From IMG/VR virus record IMGVR_UViG_3300046488_000043, positions 1-39,706 of that record: 39,706 bases of DNA, one strand, 5' to 3'. This document shows, piece after piece, positions 25,080 through 33,499 of the stretch. This stretch comes from a virus. The notes below the pieces were generated by a model. The model saw only the letters and a list, made by a program, of their open reading frames with translations, was not told the origin of the DNA and made no database searches. Positions within the stretch are counted from its first letter, which is position 1. Every line of letters begins with the position of its first letter. Made by a program: the position numbers and the translations under genes.

Positions 25080-25526
25080 TTAAGTCCTATTTATAATTAA
25101 CCAGTTAAATTTATCTGCATTACCACCACCTGCATTACTCTTTACAATAAAACTTACGCCAGGAACAATATCAGATGATAATGTATATAGAGCCGCTGAA
25201 CCCATTGCATCTGCGTGTGATACAAAAATTAATGAATCTGCCCTAACATTTGTTGTATTAATAACAACTGCACCGGGGCCAATTACTAATTGTGCCTGGC
25301 CTGCTGATGCATCACCTGCATTCACTCCATCAATTGCACTCATTGTAATTTCATTACAACTAATAGAGTATGCATTAATGTTATTTGCTAATACATCACC
25401 ATTGAATGTGCCTTTATATTCTGGAATAGGTTCTGCCATTAATGCAGCATTTTCTGTAGTTAATTGGGATGCAACTGCACCTTTCCTCCAATCGACTATA
25501 TGCGTATTGGTTGATTTTGTTGTCAT
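25080..25526 (-). CDS. Capsid decoration/trimeric beta-domain protein
   Basis: The product has 148 residues. The second half (QLVIGPGAVVINTTNVRADSL, ALYTLSSDIVPGVSFIVKSN, NWLIIN) matches a beta domain that often ends phage surface proteins. It lies between the adaptor and the joining protein gene, so a capsid decoration or fibre role at the head or neck is likely. A CTCC-complement ribosome-binding site (AAGGAGA) precedes the ATG. Confidence 0.6.
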   Translation of the reverse strand: MTTKSTNTHIVDWRKGAVASQLTTENAALMAEPIPEYKGTFNGDVLANNINAYSISCNEITMSAIDGVNAGDASAGQAQLVIGPGAVVINTTNVRADSLIFVSHADAMGSAALYTLSSDIVPGVSFIVKSNAGGGNADKFNWLIINRT

Positions 25527-25535
25527 ATTATCTCC

Positions 25536-26117
25536 TTAAAGACTTAGATAAGTCGGGTTACTACTCTTCTTCAATAATGGATAGATAATCTTTTCTACCT
25601 TCCAAAATCCTGTATAGCGTTCTGTATCAATATCGCGGCCATATGTAGTGCTAATGCCTGTGCTGCCGGCCTTAATTTGTTTATTTGTAGTAAACTTCAA
25701 TAGATTTGGCTGTGGGAAAATATCTACACCATTAATATACATTAATGCAACTTCACATACTGCCTTCTTTAATTGATCGGGAATATAACCTGTTTGTAAA
25801 ACTTGTATCTGATTGATAACCATTGTGAATCGTGGAAACAATAATGCCTGCAAATATGCCTGTTGTGGATATTGTTGACTAATACCTTGACTACGCGGGA
25901 TACTATAAAATTCTTGTCCATATAAAATATCAATACTCTGTGTTGCTTGAATTAATGCTTCCTGTTGCTTAGATATATCGGTAAGCTGTGTCCATGCTTT
26001 ATTACCAAATTGAATATGGTAATTTGTTGCATATGTTAGATCAACATATGAATTAGCGTTAGTTAACCCTGCTCCAGTTTCAACTACCATTGTAATGCCG
26101 GGAAATTCTGTAGTCAT
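25536..26117 (-). CDS. Head-tail adaptor (DnaT-like domain family)
   Basis: The product has 193 residues. VVETGAGLTNANSYVDLTYA, EALIQATQSIDILYGQEF and LKKAVCEVALMYINGVD match a phage adaptor family annotated as DnaT-like. It follows the coat gene, as adaptors that bind the portal do. It has a perfect TATAAATA box at 26146-26139 and AGGAG ribosome-binding site. A strong terminator lies just upstream. Confidence 0.75.
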   Translation of the reverse strand: MTTEFPGITMVVETGAGLTNANSYVDLTYATNYHIQFGNKAWTQLTDISKQQEALIQATQSIDILYGQEFYSIPRSQGISQQYPQQAYLQALLFPRFTMVINQIQVLQTGYIPDQLKKAVCEVALMYINGVDIFPQPNLLKFTTNKQIKAGSTGISTTYGRDIDTERYTGFWKVEKIIYPLLKKSSNPTYLSL

Positions 26118-26138
26118 AATAGTGTGCTCCTCTTCTTA

Positions 26139-26146
26139 TATTTATA
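26139..26146 (-). promoter_or_regulatory. T4-late-like promoter box for connector operon
   Basis: Perfect TATAAATA right after the coat-gene terminator; it would drive the adaptor and the connector genes downstream. Confidence 0.65.
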
Positions 26147-26152
26147 CAAAGC

Positions 26153-26176
26153 AAAATAGGGACCGAAGCCCCTATT
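26153..26176 (-). terminator. Terminator of the major coat gene
   Basis: AATAGGG with CCCTATT (26155-26161 with 26170-26176), a CUUCGG-type stable loop, then TTTT on the minus strand. Confidence 0.85.
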
Positions 26177-26195
26177 CTAATGAGTCAATTAGGGA

Positions 26196-27410
26196 TTAAC
26201 CTAATAGCAATGCAGCAAACTCTGGCTTGTTAGCCAACGAACCCCATGCAGCACCAACTTCATAGTGAACCTGACGATATACTTTGTATTCTGCAACCTG
26301 ATAAGAGATTCCAGAAACCTCATCGTATACTAATTCAACAGCAGCAGCAGCATCACCACCGGCTGGCATAATTGGTGCACGAGTTGCAAGCATAAGTGCA
26401 GTTGGGTGCAATACCATGTTACCCTTATAGTTGTTACCAACAGTCATTGTAACTGCATCAGCAAGTGTTTGTTGCAAACCAGGTGCAGCAATAGTCATAA
26501 CTTGACCGGCAGCAGTAACACCAGAAACAACAACATATACATTTGCATCACCAGCAAAAGTAACAATGTCACCAGCAACCACTGTGCCAGAACCTGTCTT
26601 CAACTTAATTGCAGTTTCGCCAACAGCATAAGCAGTTCCACCAACAGAACCAGTGCCATCAGATGCATATGTAGCAGCACCAGTGCCCTTTGTGTGTGCA
26701 TTCTTATCAATTTGTGCGGACTTGTGGAACTTTAAGTTAAGCACTTCATTGATGATACCCTTGCGTAAGAATGCATCTGTTCCAGCTTCATTAGCCTTCC
26801 AAAGCGAACTTTGTTTACCTGTCATATTTGCATATGCAGCAAAGCCCATGATAATTCTACGGTCATCTTCTGGTGCACCATTGTTATCTAAAATAAGATG
26901 TGCATTAGCAAAGTCGCTAAAATCACCAACTGTGTTGAATGGGCTTGTGCCTGCTGCACCTGTAGCACGAGATGAACCACCATTAAGCATTGTAGCAACC
27001 AAAGATGCTTCGATTGTGTTGTCCAATGTTCTGAATGCTTGTGTAAACTGATCACGGAAGATAACTTCGAAGTTACTACCAACAGCGCGTTGTTCTTCAC
27101 CTGTCCACTGAATTGGTGCAGCATATGAATTAGCAATAACCAAATCTTTGTAAAGGATTGTCTGACCACCTGTGTTAGGCACAACATTGGATGGTGCAAT
27201 TGCAGTCAATCCAACTGGCTGTGTTACTGGTGAACGAACAGTTTGTCCAACTGCTGCCTGTGCTTCAGATGCATCACGAGTTGCTGCTGTGATCAAACCA
27301 ATTTGTTCACGAGCGACACGGTCGCGTGCTTCATAGATAATCGGGATAAGAGCCGATAGTGTTGTGGCACCTGCACCTGCATAGTTTGTGCCGCCCTGAA
27401 TATTTGCCAT
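26196..27410 (-). CDS. Major capsid protein, P22 coat-like
   Basis: The product has 404 residues. The C-terminal part with NMVLHPTALMLATRAPIMP, YDEVSGISYQVAEYKVYRQVHYEV and the N-terminal EARDRVAREQIGLI match the P22 coat (gp5) family, an HK97-fold coat protein with an inserted beta domain (here around residues 230-320, Gly/Thr/Val-rich). It assembles with the scaffold at 28163-28765 and the portal. Three promoter boxes lie upstream and a strong terminator follows, as expected for the most abundant virion protein. Confidence 0.9.
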   Translation of the reverse strand: MANIQGGTNYAGAGATTLSALIPIIYEARDRVAREQIGLITAATRDASEAQAAVGQTVRSPVTQPVGLTAIAPSNVVPNTGGQTILYKDLVIANSYAAPIQWTGEEQRAVGSNFEVIFRDQFTQAFRTLDNTIEASLVATMLNGGSSRATGAAGTSPFNTVGDFSDFANAHLILDNNGAPEDDRRIIMGFAAYANMTGKQSSLWKANEAGTDAFLRKGIINEVLNLKFHKSAQIDKNAHTKGTGAATYASDGTGSVGGTAYAVGETAIKLKTGSGTVVAGDIVTFAGDANVYVVVSGVTAAGQVMTIAAPGLQQTLADAVTMTVGNNYKGNMVLHPTALMLATRAPIMPAGGDAAAAVELVYDEVSGISYQVAEYKVYRQVHYEVGAAWGSLANKPEFAALLLG

Positions 27411-27442
27411 AATTTATAACTCCTTAAGAATATTATGTTCTG

Positions 27443-27529
27443 TATTTATATTTCGAAATATGTATACCTACAATGTTATTTATATTCTGTAAGAATTTAA
27501 CAGATATAATGATTGCAATAGTATTTATG
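27443..27529 (-). promoter_or_regulatory. Triple T4-late-like promoter upstream of coat gene
   Basis: Three boxes on the minus strand: CATAAATA 27529-27522, TATAAATA 27484-27477 and TATAAATA 27450-27443. Then follows a CTTAAGGAG ribosome-binding site. The 119-base gap otherwise holds a small palindrome (ATATTTCGAAATAT) and no gene. Confidence 0.65.
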
Positions 27530-28105
27530 TTATTTGACATTGTTGGGTTTTGTATTATATTTTAACCCTGTTAATCCCTTATTCCAGGGAACACTGCCTT
27601 TTCTGGCTGCACTATGTTCGGATGATCGAGGTGGTTTGGCTACACCTTTAAGTTTTGCCGATATTTTAGCATTTGTTTCTGGTAATACTATTTGTAGTTT
27701 ACGAGCCTCTCTTAATAACTCTTTAGTATTCTCTGTGCATTTATGCCCCGGTTTACCTTTGTTAGGTGAAGGTAAACCTTTTCTACTATCGATAAAAGAT
27801 TGTGTATGTTTATATCCACTAATACCTTCGCCGCCAGCGGTTAAGTTGAATAGTGTGCCTTTGCCTAAATCTTCTCTGCCATAAAATGCAATCCAAAACA
27901 CTTCCATATCTAAGGCAGTTTGCTCATCTGCCTGATTAAAAATAATAGGCTGCAACGAAGCCCCGTCTCTGAATCGTTTGCGTAATGTATTACCCAATCG
28001 AGAACGCGATTTATTATGACTCCATGCTCGTTTATCGCATCCTTTACCTACATAAATCGGTGTACCATCTATATCTCTATACAAATAAGTATAATATTGT
28101 GTCAT
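27530..28105 (-). CDS. GIY-YIG homing endonuclease
   Basis: The product has 191 residues from ATG 28105 (an in-frame TTG at 28117 lies upstream). The nuclease core is YYTYLYRDIDGTPIYVGKG (residues about 4-22), the YxY/YVG form of the GIY-YIG signature. The C-terminal half has NUMOD3-type DNA-binding repeats (GLPSPNKGKPGHK, ARKGSVPWNKGLTG). It stands free between the scaffold and coat genes. The promoter box (28154-28147) is followed by a hairpin with a T-run before the start codon, which may keep its expression low. Confidence 0.9.
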   Translation of the reverse strand: MTQYYTYLYRDIDGTPIYVGKGCDKRAWSHNKSRSRLGNTLRKRFRDGASLQPIIFNQADEQTALDMEVFWIAFYGREDLGKGTLFNLTAGGEGISGYKHTQSFIDSRKGLPSPNKGKPGHKCTENTKELLREARKLQIVLPETNAKISAKLKGVAKPPRSSEHSAARKGSVPWNKGLTGLKYNTKPNNVK

Positions 28106-28118
28106 AAGTTTATCCAAT

Positions 28119-28146
28119 AAAAAAGCGTAACATCTCTGCTACGCTT
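28119..28146 (-). terminator. Hairpin with T-run before endonuclease gene
   Basis: AAGCGTA with TACGCTT (28123-28129 with 28140-28146), then six T on the minus strand. It can end the scaffold transcript or attenuate transcription from the promoter box directly upstream. Confidence 0.7.
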
Positions 28147-28154
28147 TATTTATC
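28147..28154 (-). promoter_or_regulatory. T4-late-like promoter box before endonuclease gene
   Basis: GATAAATA on the minus strand, immediately upstream of the hairpin with T-run. Confidence 0.5.
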
Positions 28155-28162
28155 TTTTATCT

Positions 28163-28765
28163 TTACCCGACGAGCCTACGCCCCGCTTTAATAGCAATTC
28201 TTTGATCCTTAGATGACATAGATGCCCATTCATCTATGGAAATAAGATTACCATTTGCTTTTGAAGAACCATCTGCTGCCATTCTTGCTTTAGTTGTACC
28301 TACACGAGTCTCGAATAGAAACCCATATTTGCTCTTAAGTTTAGAAACTGCTGCTGATAATGCTGTATCATCCACTGATTCGGTGTCTTCATCATATTCA
28401 ATGAGTGATTTATCTAATTGTTTAATAGCAAGTTCGATTGCATCACCATTAATACCCATTGCAGTAAGTTTAGATGTTGCTGCTGATGCAATAGCACCTG
28501 CCTTAGCCTTTTCTGCATACTTACTAATTTTAGAACTAACTTCCTCCAATTGATTCTTAAGATATTCGGTAACCTCTGGATTATCTTTTGGATCTTCCTT
28601 CTTTACTGTTGCTTTCTTGGATGAATCTCTTTCGGTAATTAATTGTTTATTAATATTGCGTTGTTTAGTTGCCTCCGCTTCTAACTCTGCAGCCTTAGCC
28701 TTCCAATCAATTTGTTGTTCCTGTGAACCTTCAACTTTTGTATCTTCTACTTTATTTTCTTCCAT
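28163..28765 (-). CDS. Scaffolding protein
   Basis: The product has 200 residues, acidic and strongly helical, with coiled-coil character between about residues 20 and 110 (KAAELEAEATKQRN, YLKNQLEEVSSKISKYAEKAKAG). It lies between portal and coat genes, the standard place for the phage scaffold that guides capsid assembly and then leaves. The C-terminal ISIDEWASMSSKDQRIAIKA is of the helix-turn type by which scaffolds bind coat protein. A GGAGAT ribosome-binding site and a hairpin (ATGCTA with TAGCAT) precede the start. Confidence 0.8.
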   Translation of the reverse strand: MEENKVEDTKVEGSQEQQIDWKAKAAELEAEATKQRNINKQLITERDSSKKATVKKEDPKDNPEVTEYLKNQLEEVSSKISKYAEKAKAGAIASAATSKLTAMGINGDAIELAIKQLDKSLIEYDEDTESVDDTALSAAVSKLKSKYGFLFETRVGTTKARMAADGSSKANGNLISIDEWASMSSKDQRIAIKAGRRLVG

Positions 28766-28826
28766 TTTGTGTTATCTCCATAACATAATGCTAAATCCAT
28801 AGCATATATAGACTATCTATATTCTT

Positions 28827-28834
28827 TATTTATC
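28827..28834 (-). promoter_or_regulatory. T4-late-like promoter box for scaffold
   Basis: GATAAATA on the minus strand just before the end of the portal gene's 3-prime flank, with a hairpin between it and the scaffold start codon. Confidence 0.55.
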
Positions 28835-28837
28835 CTC

Positions 28838-30478
28838 TTAAGCATTAGGAATGCCATTGGTTGATGTTCCTGTCTGTGGTTCTGGTGCCTTGGGTGGTGC
28901 AACTGCTGATGGTAATCCTACATTAGTCTTAGCATTAATCTCCATTACTTCTGCAATCTTAGCATCTGCTTCTTGTTCTGTTAAACCTTTTTCTTCCATA
29001 AAGTAATCTTTAATAGAAGCACGATTATTATCAATACGCAATGTCCAAATATTCTCTTGTTCCATTAGATTGACTGGTAGATTAGGTGGTGCAAATTCTG
29101 CTTGTAAATATCCATCAGTAAGTTGTCCTGGATAGATAACCTTTGTAATCTCATAGAAACGACGCAAACTCGATTGCATCATCTGTGCACGCATATCACG
29201 CAATTGAAGATTGTTTAATTCTTCCACAACTAATTGGAATCCACTGTTTGCTTTACCGCCACCACCATAGTTTAAGTTGACAGACCAATCATTAGCAACT
29301 GCTTGCACATAATTAGTGATGATAGTATCTAATGCTGCTAAATCTGTGTCTGGACCAACAAACTCTGCTTTACCAGCAGTTCCACCACCATCTAATCCTA
29401 ATTTAGCAATACTACCTAATCCACCCAACATAGATTGTTTGCGTGTTTGATAGAACGGAATATCATTATAGATTGCACCACCTGGGCTATTACCTAATTG
29501 TGCTGCTGGAATAAGTTGATCACCTGCATTATTATCATCATTAATAAGATCACCAGTAATAAACAAAGTCTTTTGCTTTTGGAATGCAATAGCAAACTCT
29601 GTATCAGTTAATGCTAAATTTACAACTTCTTGTAATGCAATAAGATCTTCAGAAGGGCGAACCCAAAAGTCTTTGCGTGGCTTACGAGTATCATAGAAGA
29701 ATGATGCTGGAACTATTCCATAAGGATTAGGTTCACGACTAATAACAGTTTCAATATTTTGTTGATTACTACTATAACGCGAATCATTTTGTTCATTTAC
29801 TTGAATTTCAATAATTTCTTCTGGTGTCCATACACAATAAGACCAATTCTTTGGGCGATTGCTATAACCTTTATCTAAATCATAGGAAATATCGTCTAAA
29901 ATATAAGCAAGTTCTGTAATCTTTGTTCGTGCTTCATTCATCTTTACAACAGTATTACCATAATGTAAGATTGTGAATAATAGTTGATCACCACGAGTAT
30001 AATCAAAGCGATATTGACCATTCTGTGTAGTGGTTCCATCAGGAACAGATAATTGTTGTAAGACGATAGTTGAGCCACATAAGCGTGTATATACATCAAT
30101 ATTTTGCATTACTTCATTCCAGTCTGCATTCTCTAACATTTCTTGATAAACTGGGTCTACCACAGGTTCATTATTGACACCTGTAATAATATTAAGCTGT
30201 GGTGGCTTATTAAATAGTAAACCACTTTTATCTACAATAGATTTAATAACATTTCTTACACGCGGCACAATACCGCGGTGCTTCCATTCTTTGCGTTTAC
30301 CAAACCCATTCATTGCACCATCTAACATAGAGATAACATAATCACGCTGATCACCTTCGTAGTAATCAACCAACTTTTGCATATCTATTGCTTCATCATC
30401 AAAAAAATCATCATAATCGATGGTTTTGCCTGGAATAAGATTATCGTTGTCATCGTCTTGCATATTAGGTGTTGTCAT
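28838..30478 (-). CDS. Portal protein
   Basis: The product has 546 residues. The segments VDYYEGDQRDYVIS, RVRNVIKSIVDKSGLLFNKPP, LCGSTIVLQQLS, VVNLALTDTEFAIAFQKQK and the helical end with QEADAKIAEVMEIN are those of phage portal proteins of the SPP1/HK97-type fold. Twelve copies form the DNA entry channel at one capsid vertex. It follows the large terminase, as usual, and has its own CATAAATA box. Confidence 0.85.
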   Translation of the reverse strand: MTTPNMQDDDNDNLIPGKTIDYDDFFDDEAIDMQKLVDYYEGDQRDYVISMLDGAMNGFGKRKEWKHRGIVPRVRNVIKSIVDKSGLLFNKPPQLNIITGVNNEPVVDPVYQEMLENADWNEVMQNIDVYTRLCGSTIVLQQLSVPDGTTTQNGQYRFDYTRGDQLLFTILHYGNTVVKMNEARTKITELAYILDDISYDLDKGYSNRPKNWSYCVWTPEEIIEIQVNEQNDSRYSSNQQNIETVISREPNPYGIVPASFFYDTRKPRKDFWVRPSEDLIALQEVVNLALTDTEFAIAFQKQKTLFITGDLINDDNNAGDQLIPAAQLGNSPGGAIYNDIPFYQTRKQSMLGGLGSIAKLGLDGGGTAGKAEFVGPDTDLAALDTIITNYVQAVANDWSVNLNYGGGGKANSGFQLVVEELNNLQLRDMRAQMMQSSLRRFYEITKVIYPGQLTDGYLQAEFAPPNLPVNLMEQENIWTLRIDNNRASIKDYFMEEKGLTEQEADAKIAEVMEINAKTNVGLPSAVAPPKAPEPQTGTSTNGIPNA

Positions 30479-30497
30479 TTGGTTGTTCCTTTGTCTA

Positions 30498-30505
30498 TAT
30501 TTATG
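30498..30505 (-). promoter_or_regulatory. T4-late-like promoter box for portal
   Basis: CATAAATA on the minus strand, filling the gap between the terminase stop and the portal ribosome-binding site (AAAGGAA). Confidence 0.55.
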
Positions 30506-31801
30506 TTATCTTAATACTGTAATCTTCGCGGCGTGTTTCGTTGGCGCCCAGACATAGGATATAAAATACCCTAATGCATCTGGGTGGTGGTCAATATCGC
30601 CGGCCTTATCGGGCTTGCCATCGATGTAACCCTGTTGTTCTATACATGCAGTTAGTCTGGGGCAAGTAACATCATTGATAAACAATGTTCTGCTGTTTAG
30701 TGAGTTACAAAACTTTAAGTTTACTGCACCTACTCTATCTGCAATAGGAATATGCCCCTTATAGTGGTGCACATTATCATTACCAAATGCACTCTTTAAT
30801 GCCATTACATCGGTCTTAGACATAGTGGTAAAATCACTACGCTGAATATCACCACTCCCATCAACAAAACATTTAATGGCTCTATTGGGGTATCTGCGTT
30901 TAATCTCTCTAATAAGATGTTCTGTATTCTGACAGCCATATATTTCATCTACAATGTGCGGTATTTGGCCAATAATAATGCCAACAGTAGTTGCCATTTT
31001 GCCCACATTAAAGTCGATACCTATGCTTAATGGTGCATTTGGATGTTTAGCAATTGTTTCTGTTGAGCGATTATGCACCCTATCATATGCATAATATACA
31101 TTACCTTCAGCAAAATTAATAAATTCATTACCTATATATGCAGCAAATTGTTTAGCAGTTAATTGTTGTCGCATCATTTCTATATATCCATCATCGATAA
31201 ACGGATTATCATCGACATAAATGTCAATCATCTCTCTGTCAGCACCTGCTTGCTCAACAAAGAATTTATAAGCCCATTGGAACCCTTCTTTAGTTGAAGT
31301 AACACATCCTTGCATCACATTACCCGATGTTAAACGCGATACCATTTTTTGCCATGCTTCTTTACATAGATCATATCCGCTTGTATCAAATTCATCTGCT
31401 ATAAACCATGCTACAGAGAAACCCCTAATACGATTCCAATTTTCACTACTCCTTAGGTAGATAACAACATCGCCTTCTAAGAAATGTAATTCAACTCGTG
31501 CATTGGTTGCCGATGAGCGTATTTCAAACCAGCATTTACCGGGTGTCTTTTTATCTGCCCACCCTAATAGAGATAACACTTCTTCCATAGTGGGTATAAG
31601 AACACCTGCAAGCATAGATGCAGTTGGTTCTAACATAAGTCCATTATATCCGATATTAAGCGAAGCTAAGTGAATTGCTTTTAAGCAAGCAACAAATGTT
31701 TTTCCACTTCTGTATGAACCCATAAGACCTAAGAACCTCACTTTGTCATTAAAGAGAAATTCTATCTGTGGTTTCATTAATTCAATATTAGGTATTGTCA
31801 T
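30506..31801 (-). CDS. Terminase large subunit
   Basis: The product has 431 residues from ATG 31801 (MTIPNIELMKPQ); earlier in-frame starts at 31807 and 31813 overlap the small-subunit gene further. The ATPase half has Walker A GSYRSGKT (28-35) and Walker B VAWFIADEFD (131-140, Asp137-Glu138). The nuclease half starts at SIGIDFNVGKMATTVG and ends with DIDHHPDALGYFISY. It pumps DNA into the prohead and cuts it. All key residues look intact. Confidence 0.92.
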   Translation of the reverse strand: MTIPNIELMKPQIEFLFNDKVRFLGLMGSYRSGKTFVACLKAIHLASLNIGYNGLMLEPTASMLAGVLIPTMEEVLSLLGWADKKTPGKCWFEIRSSATNARVELHFLEGDVVIYLRSSENWNRIRGFSVAWFIADEFDTSGYDLCKEAWQKMVSRLTSGNVMQGCVTSTKEGFQWAYKFFVEQAGADREMIDIYVDDNPFIDDGYIEMMRQQLTAKQFAAYIGNEFINFAEGNVYYAYDRVHNRSTETIAKHPNAPLSIGIDFNVGKMATTVGIIIGQIPHIVDEIYGCQNTEHLIREIKRRYPNRAIKCFVDGSGDIQRSDFTTMSKTDVMALKSAFGNDNVHHYKGHIPIADRVGAVNLKFCNSLNSRTLFINDVTCPRLTACIEQQGYIDGKPDKAGDIDHHPDALGYFISYVWAPTKHAAKITVLR

Positions 31802-32204
31802 CTTCATCCACAATGGGTTTCTTTTTAGATATTACAGAAACAGTGAATCCACTATTACTAACACTAATATCATCGGATGTTAATTCATTGCTAAAATTAG
31901 ATTCTGCTTTAAGCATTCTTGCAAGTCTATCACGCTCTGCTTGCCCATATTTAAGATCTTGTGCCACAGATAAAGATAACTGATAGAATTGGGTAAGTCC
32001 GCGTCTGCGACCTTTCTCCATCGCTGCTGTAATTTCGGGATATTCTAATTTCTTTGTGCTGAATACTGCTGCTGCAATACCTAAACCTGCAGCAATTGTT
32101 TGGTTATTAAAACCCATTGAAGCATCATCTTCGATCTGTTTTAATATTGTTGGTGTGGGTATCCATTTTGGACCACCGCGTGGTTTACTAATTTTTTCTG
32201 ACAT
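31788..32204 (-). CDS. Terminase small subunit
   Basis: The product has 138 residues with a helix-turn-helix-like start (LKQIEDDASMGFNNQTIAAGLGIAAAVF), a basic helix (EKGRRRGLTQFYQ) and an acidic tail. It overlaps the large-subunit gene directly downstream, which together with the fold pattern gives the assignment. It should recognise the packaging site, which has not been located. A TATAAATA box and hairpin precede it. Confidence 0.8.
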   Translation of the reverse strand: MSEKISKPRGGPKWIPTPTILKQIEDDASMGFNNQTIAAGLGIAAAVFSTKKLEYPEITAAMEKGRRRGLTQFYQLSLSVAQDLKYGQAERDRLARMLKAESNFSNELTSDDISVSNSGFTVSVISKKKPIVDEDDNT

Positions 32205-32229
32205 TTGTTAACTCCATAACAGTAATTAA

Positions 32230-32266
32230 CCACTAACTCCATAGTGGCTGCTTTATGTTATTTATA
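32230..32266 (-). promoter_or_regulatory. T4-late-like promoter plus hairpin for terminase genes
   Basis: Perfect TATAAATA (32266-32259), then CCACTA with TAGTGG (32230-32235 with 32242-32247) on the minus strand. A GGAGTTAACAA ribosome-binding region precedes the start at 32204. Confidence 0.6.
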
Positions 32267-32276
32267 CAAATGTGAA

Positions 32277-32573
32277 TTATTGAAGGAACACTCTATCTAA
32301 TTGAAGCAATGTGAATCTATTATTTAAGTTGTGTTTACATAAATTAACTGCTTCATTGACTGGTAAACCACCCACTTGTGCAAATGCAACTGAATTAGTA
32401 ATTTCCTGACATAACAGATCTGACATTAATGTGCATTTCTTCATGGCATTGCCATATACAATTGCATCAAAATCATAACACTTAACAAAGCCACTTACAA
32501 GTGCTTCATAATAAGGTATAATCTTTTCATCGATATATGCTAATTCCTTTAGGGTATAGTTTTTGCGGTTCAT
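32277..32573 (-). CDS. Hypothetical protein upstream of terminase
   Basis: The product has 98 residues from ATG 32573 (MNRKNYTLKELAYIDEK), chosen because an AAGGATTAAT ribosome-binding site precedes it; the open frame reaches further upstream into the neighbouring gene. It is mostly helical, with three cysteines, and no recognised domain. Lying just before the terminase small subunit it could belong to the packaging operon or to the preceding early-type genes. Confidence 0.65.
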   Translation of the reverse strand: MNRKNYTLKELAYIDEKIIPYYEALVSGFVKCYDFDAIVYGNAMKKCTLMSDLLCQEITNSVAFAQVGGLPVNEAVNLCKHNLNNRFTLLQLDRVFLQ

Positions 32574-32598
32574 ATTAATCCTTATATAGTAATATTTA

Positions 32599-33072
32599 TT
32601 AAACTGCTGTATAGTCGAATAGTTGGGAAAATAAGGTTGGTTCCTGATCGAGTGATGCATTTAACATTCTGCGTCTGTCCTGTTCTTTACGCATTTCTCT
32701 ATCACCCATATAGTCCTCAATATCTAATCCATCATCCATGTAGATATTAAATACTTCACTGAATGTTGTTTCACTATTATTTAATAGTTTAACTAACATT
32801 TTATTTATTTTAAGGATCTGGTCTTCAGATAAATCAGCGTGTTTGCCACCATCCTTAAATGTATATGCCCATTTAATAATCTGATATAGTGATTCCATAT
32901 CATTTTTATTCCAGTCTGGTATGCTGGATTGATCGGTGTATATTTTCATTAGGGCTAAATGCACATCTTTAATTGTGCTGCGTTCTGTATCGCTGAATAC
33001 ACAGTAAACAATCCCTTTGCGGATTGTTCCTGTGTGGATACTTGTAAATTCGCGTGTTTTGTATAGTTTCAT
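32599..33072 (-). CDS. Hypothetical 157-aa protein
   Basis: The product has 157 residues, charged, with helical stretches (LSEDQILKINKMLVKLLNN) and an acidic centre (YMDDGLDIEDYMGDREM) followed by a basic patch (RKEQDRRRM). Family not recognised. Its promoter module is the best example of the TATAAATA plus GTAGCA-N3-TGCTAC arrangement, followed by an AAGGGAAA ribosome-binding site. Confidence 0.7.
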   Translation of the reverse strand: MKLYKTREFTSIHTGTIRKGIVYCVFSDTERSTIKDVHLALMKIYTDQSSIPDWNKNDMESLYQIIKWAYTFKDGGKHADLSEDQILKINKMLVKLLNNSETTFSEVFNIYMDDGLDIEDYMGDREMRKEQDRRRMLNASLDQEPTLFSQLFDYTAV

Positions 33073-33093
33073 TGTATTTCCCTTAAGTATAAA

Positions 33094-33119
33094 GTAGCAT
33101 TCTGCTACATGTATTTATA
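33094..33119 (-). promoter_or_regulatory. T4-late-like promoter plus 5-prime hairpin
   Basis: TATAAATA (33119-33112) followed three bases later by GTAGCA-N3-TGCTAC (33108-33094) on the minus strand. Confidence 0.65.
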
Positions 33120-33225
33120 CAAATAAGGGAAAAACTGGGTGATATGGTGTAAAAAGTTAACAAATTTATTACTGTAATAGTAAGTGATATTTGTCTATAC
33201 ATCACAATTAAGGATTACAATTTAC

Positions 33226-33483
33226 TTATAGCACCTCAGTTTTCACAATGTATGTCTTGAATAATAATATATTCTTTGTGTCGGATACTTTAATCAATAA
33301 TGTGTATGTGTCAAATGCAATAATCTGTCCAGCGACTTTTTGTCCATCATATAAATCAAAAACTAAGGTTGCCTTATCATAAACTGCCTGCTTAAAAAAT
33401 TTGGATTGAACATTATTCATATGTGTGGGATTCGTTGTCCCTTTCTTCTGTTCTGTTAATGTAATGTTATTGATAGTGTTCAT
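33226..33483 (-). CDS. Sm-like protein resembling Hfq
   Basis: The product has 85 residues. Residues 26-58 align without a gap to residues 8-40 of E. coli Hfq. Gln26 matches Gln8, Phe29 matches Phe11, Gly47 Gly29, Gly52 Gly34, and Phe57-Asp58 Phe39-Asp40 in the Sm1 motif DGQKVAGQIIAFD. A shorter Sm2-like strand LLFKTYIV (73-80) replaces VYKHAIS, keeping the lysine but not the histidine. The rim arginines of Hfq (RRER) are replaced by VYDK. It is probably a ring-forming RNA-binding protein; the target RNAs are unknown. A promoter plus hairpin module precedes it. I place it by pattern, not by a search. Confidence 0.65.
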   Translation of the reverse strand: MNTINNITLTEQKKGTTNPTHMNNVQSKFFKQAVYDKATLVFDLYDGQKVAGQIIAFDTYTLLIKVSDTKNILLFKTYIVKTEVL

Positions 33484-33499
33484 AATCTTATCCTTTAAG

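Noticed and set aside
25088-25095. TATAAATA box just before the gene at 25078 as a promoter
   Set aside because: It lies within the 3-prime end of the coupled upstream gene and leaves only a few bases of leader; it may be chance in AT-rich sequence.
33073-33225. Possible 39-residue hydrophobic ORF on the minus strand in the gap after the Hfq-like gene
   Set aside because: No ribosome-binding site, and the frame runs through the promoter and hairpin of the next gene. The gap holds small palindromes and nothing else I can support.
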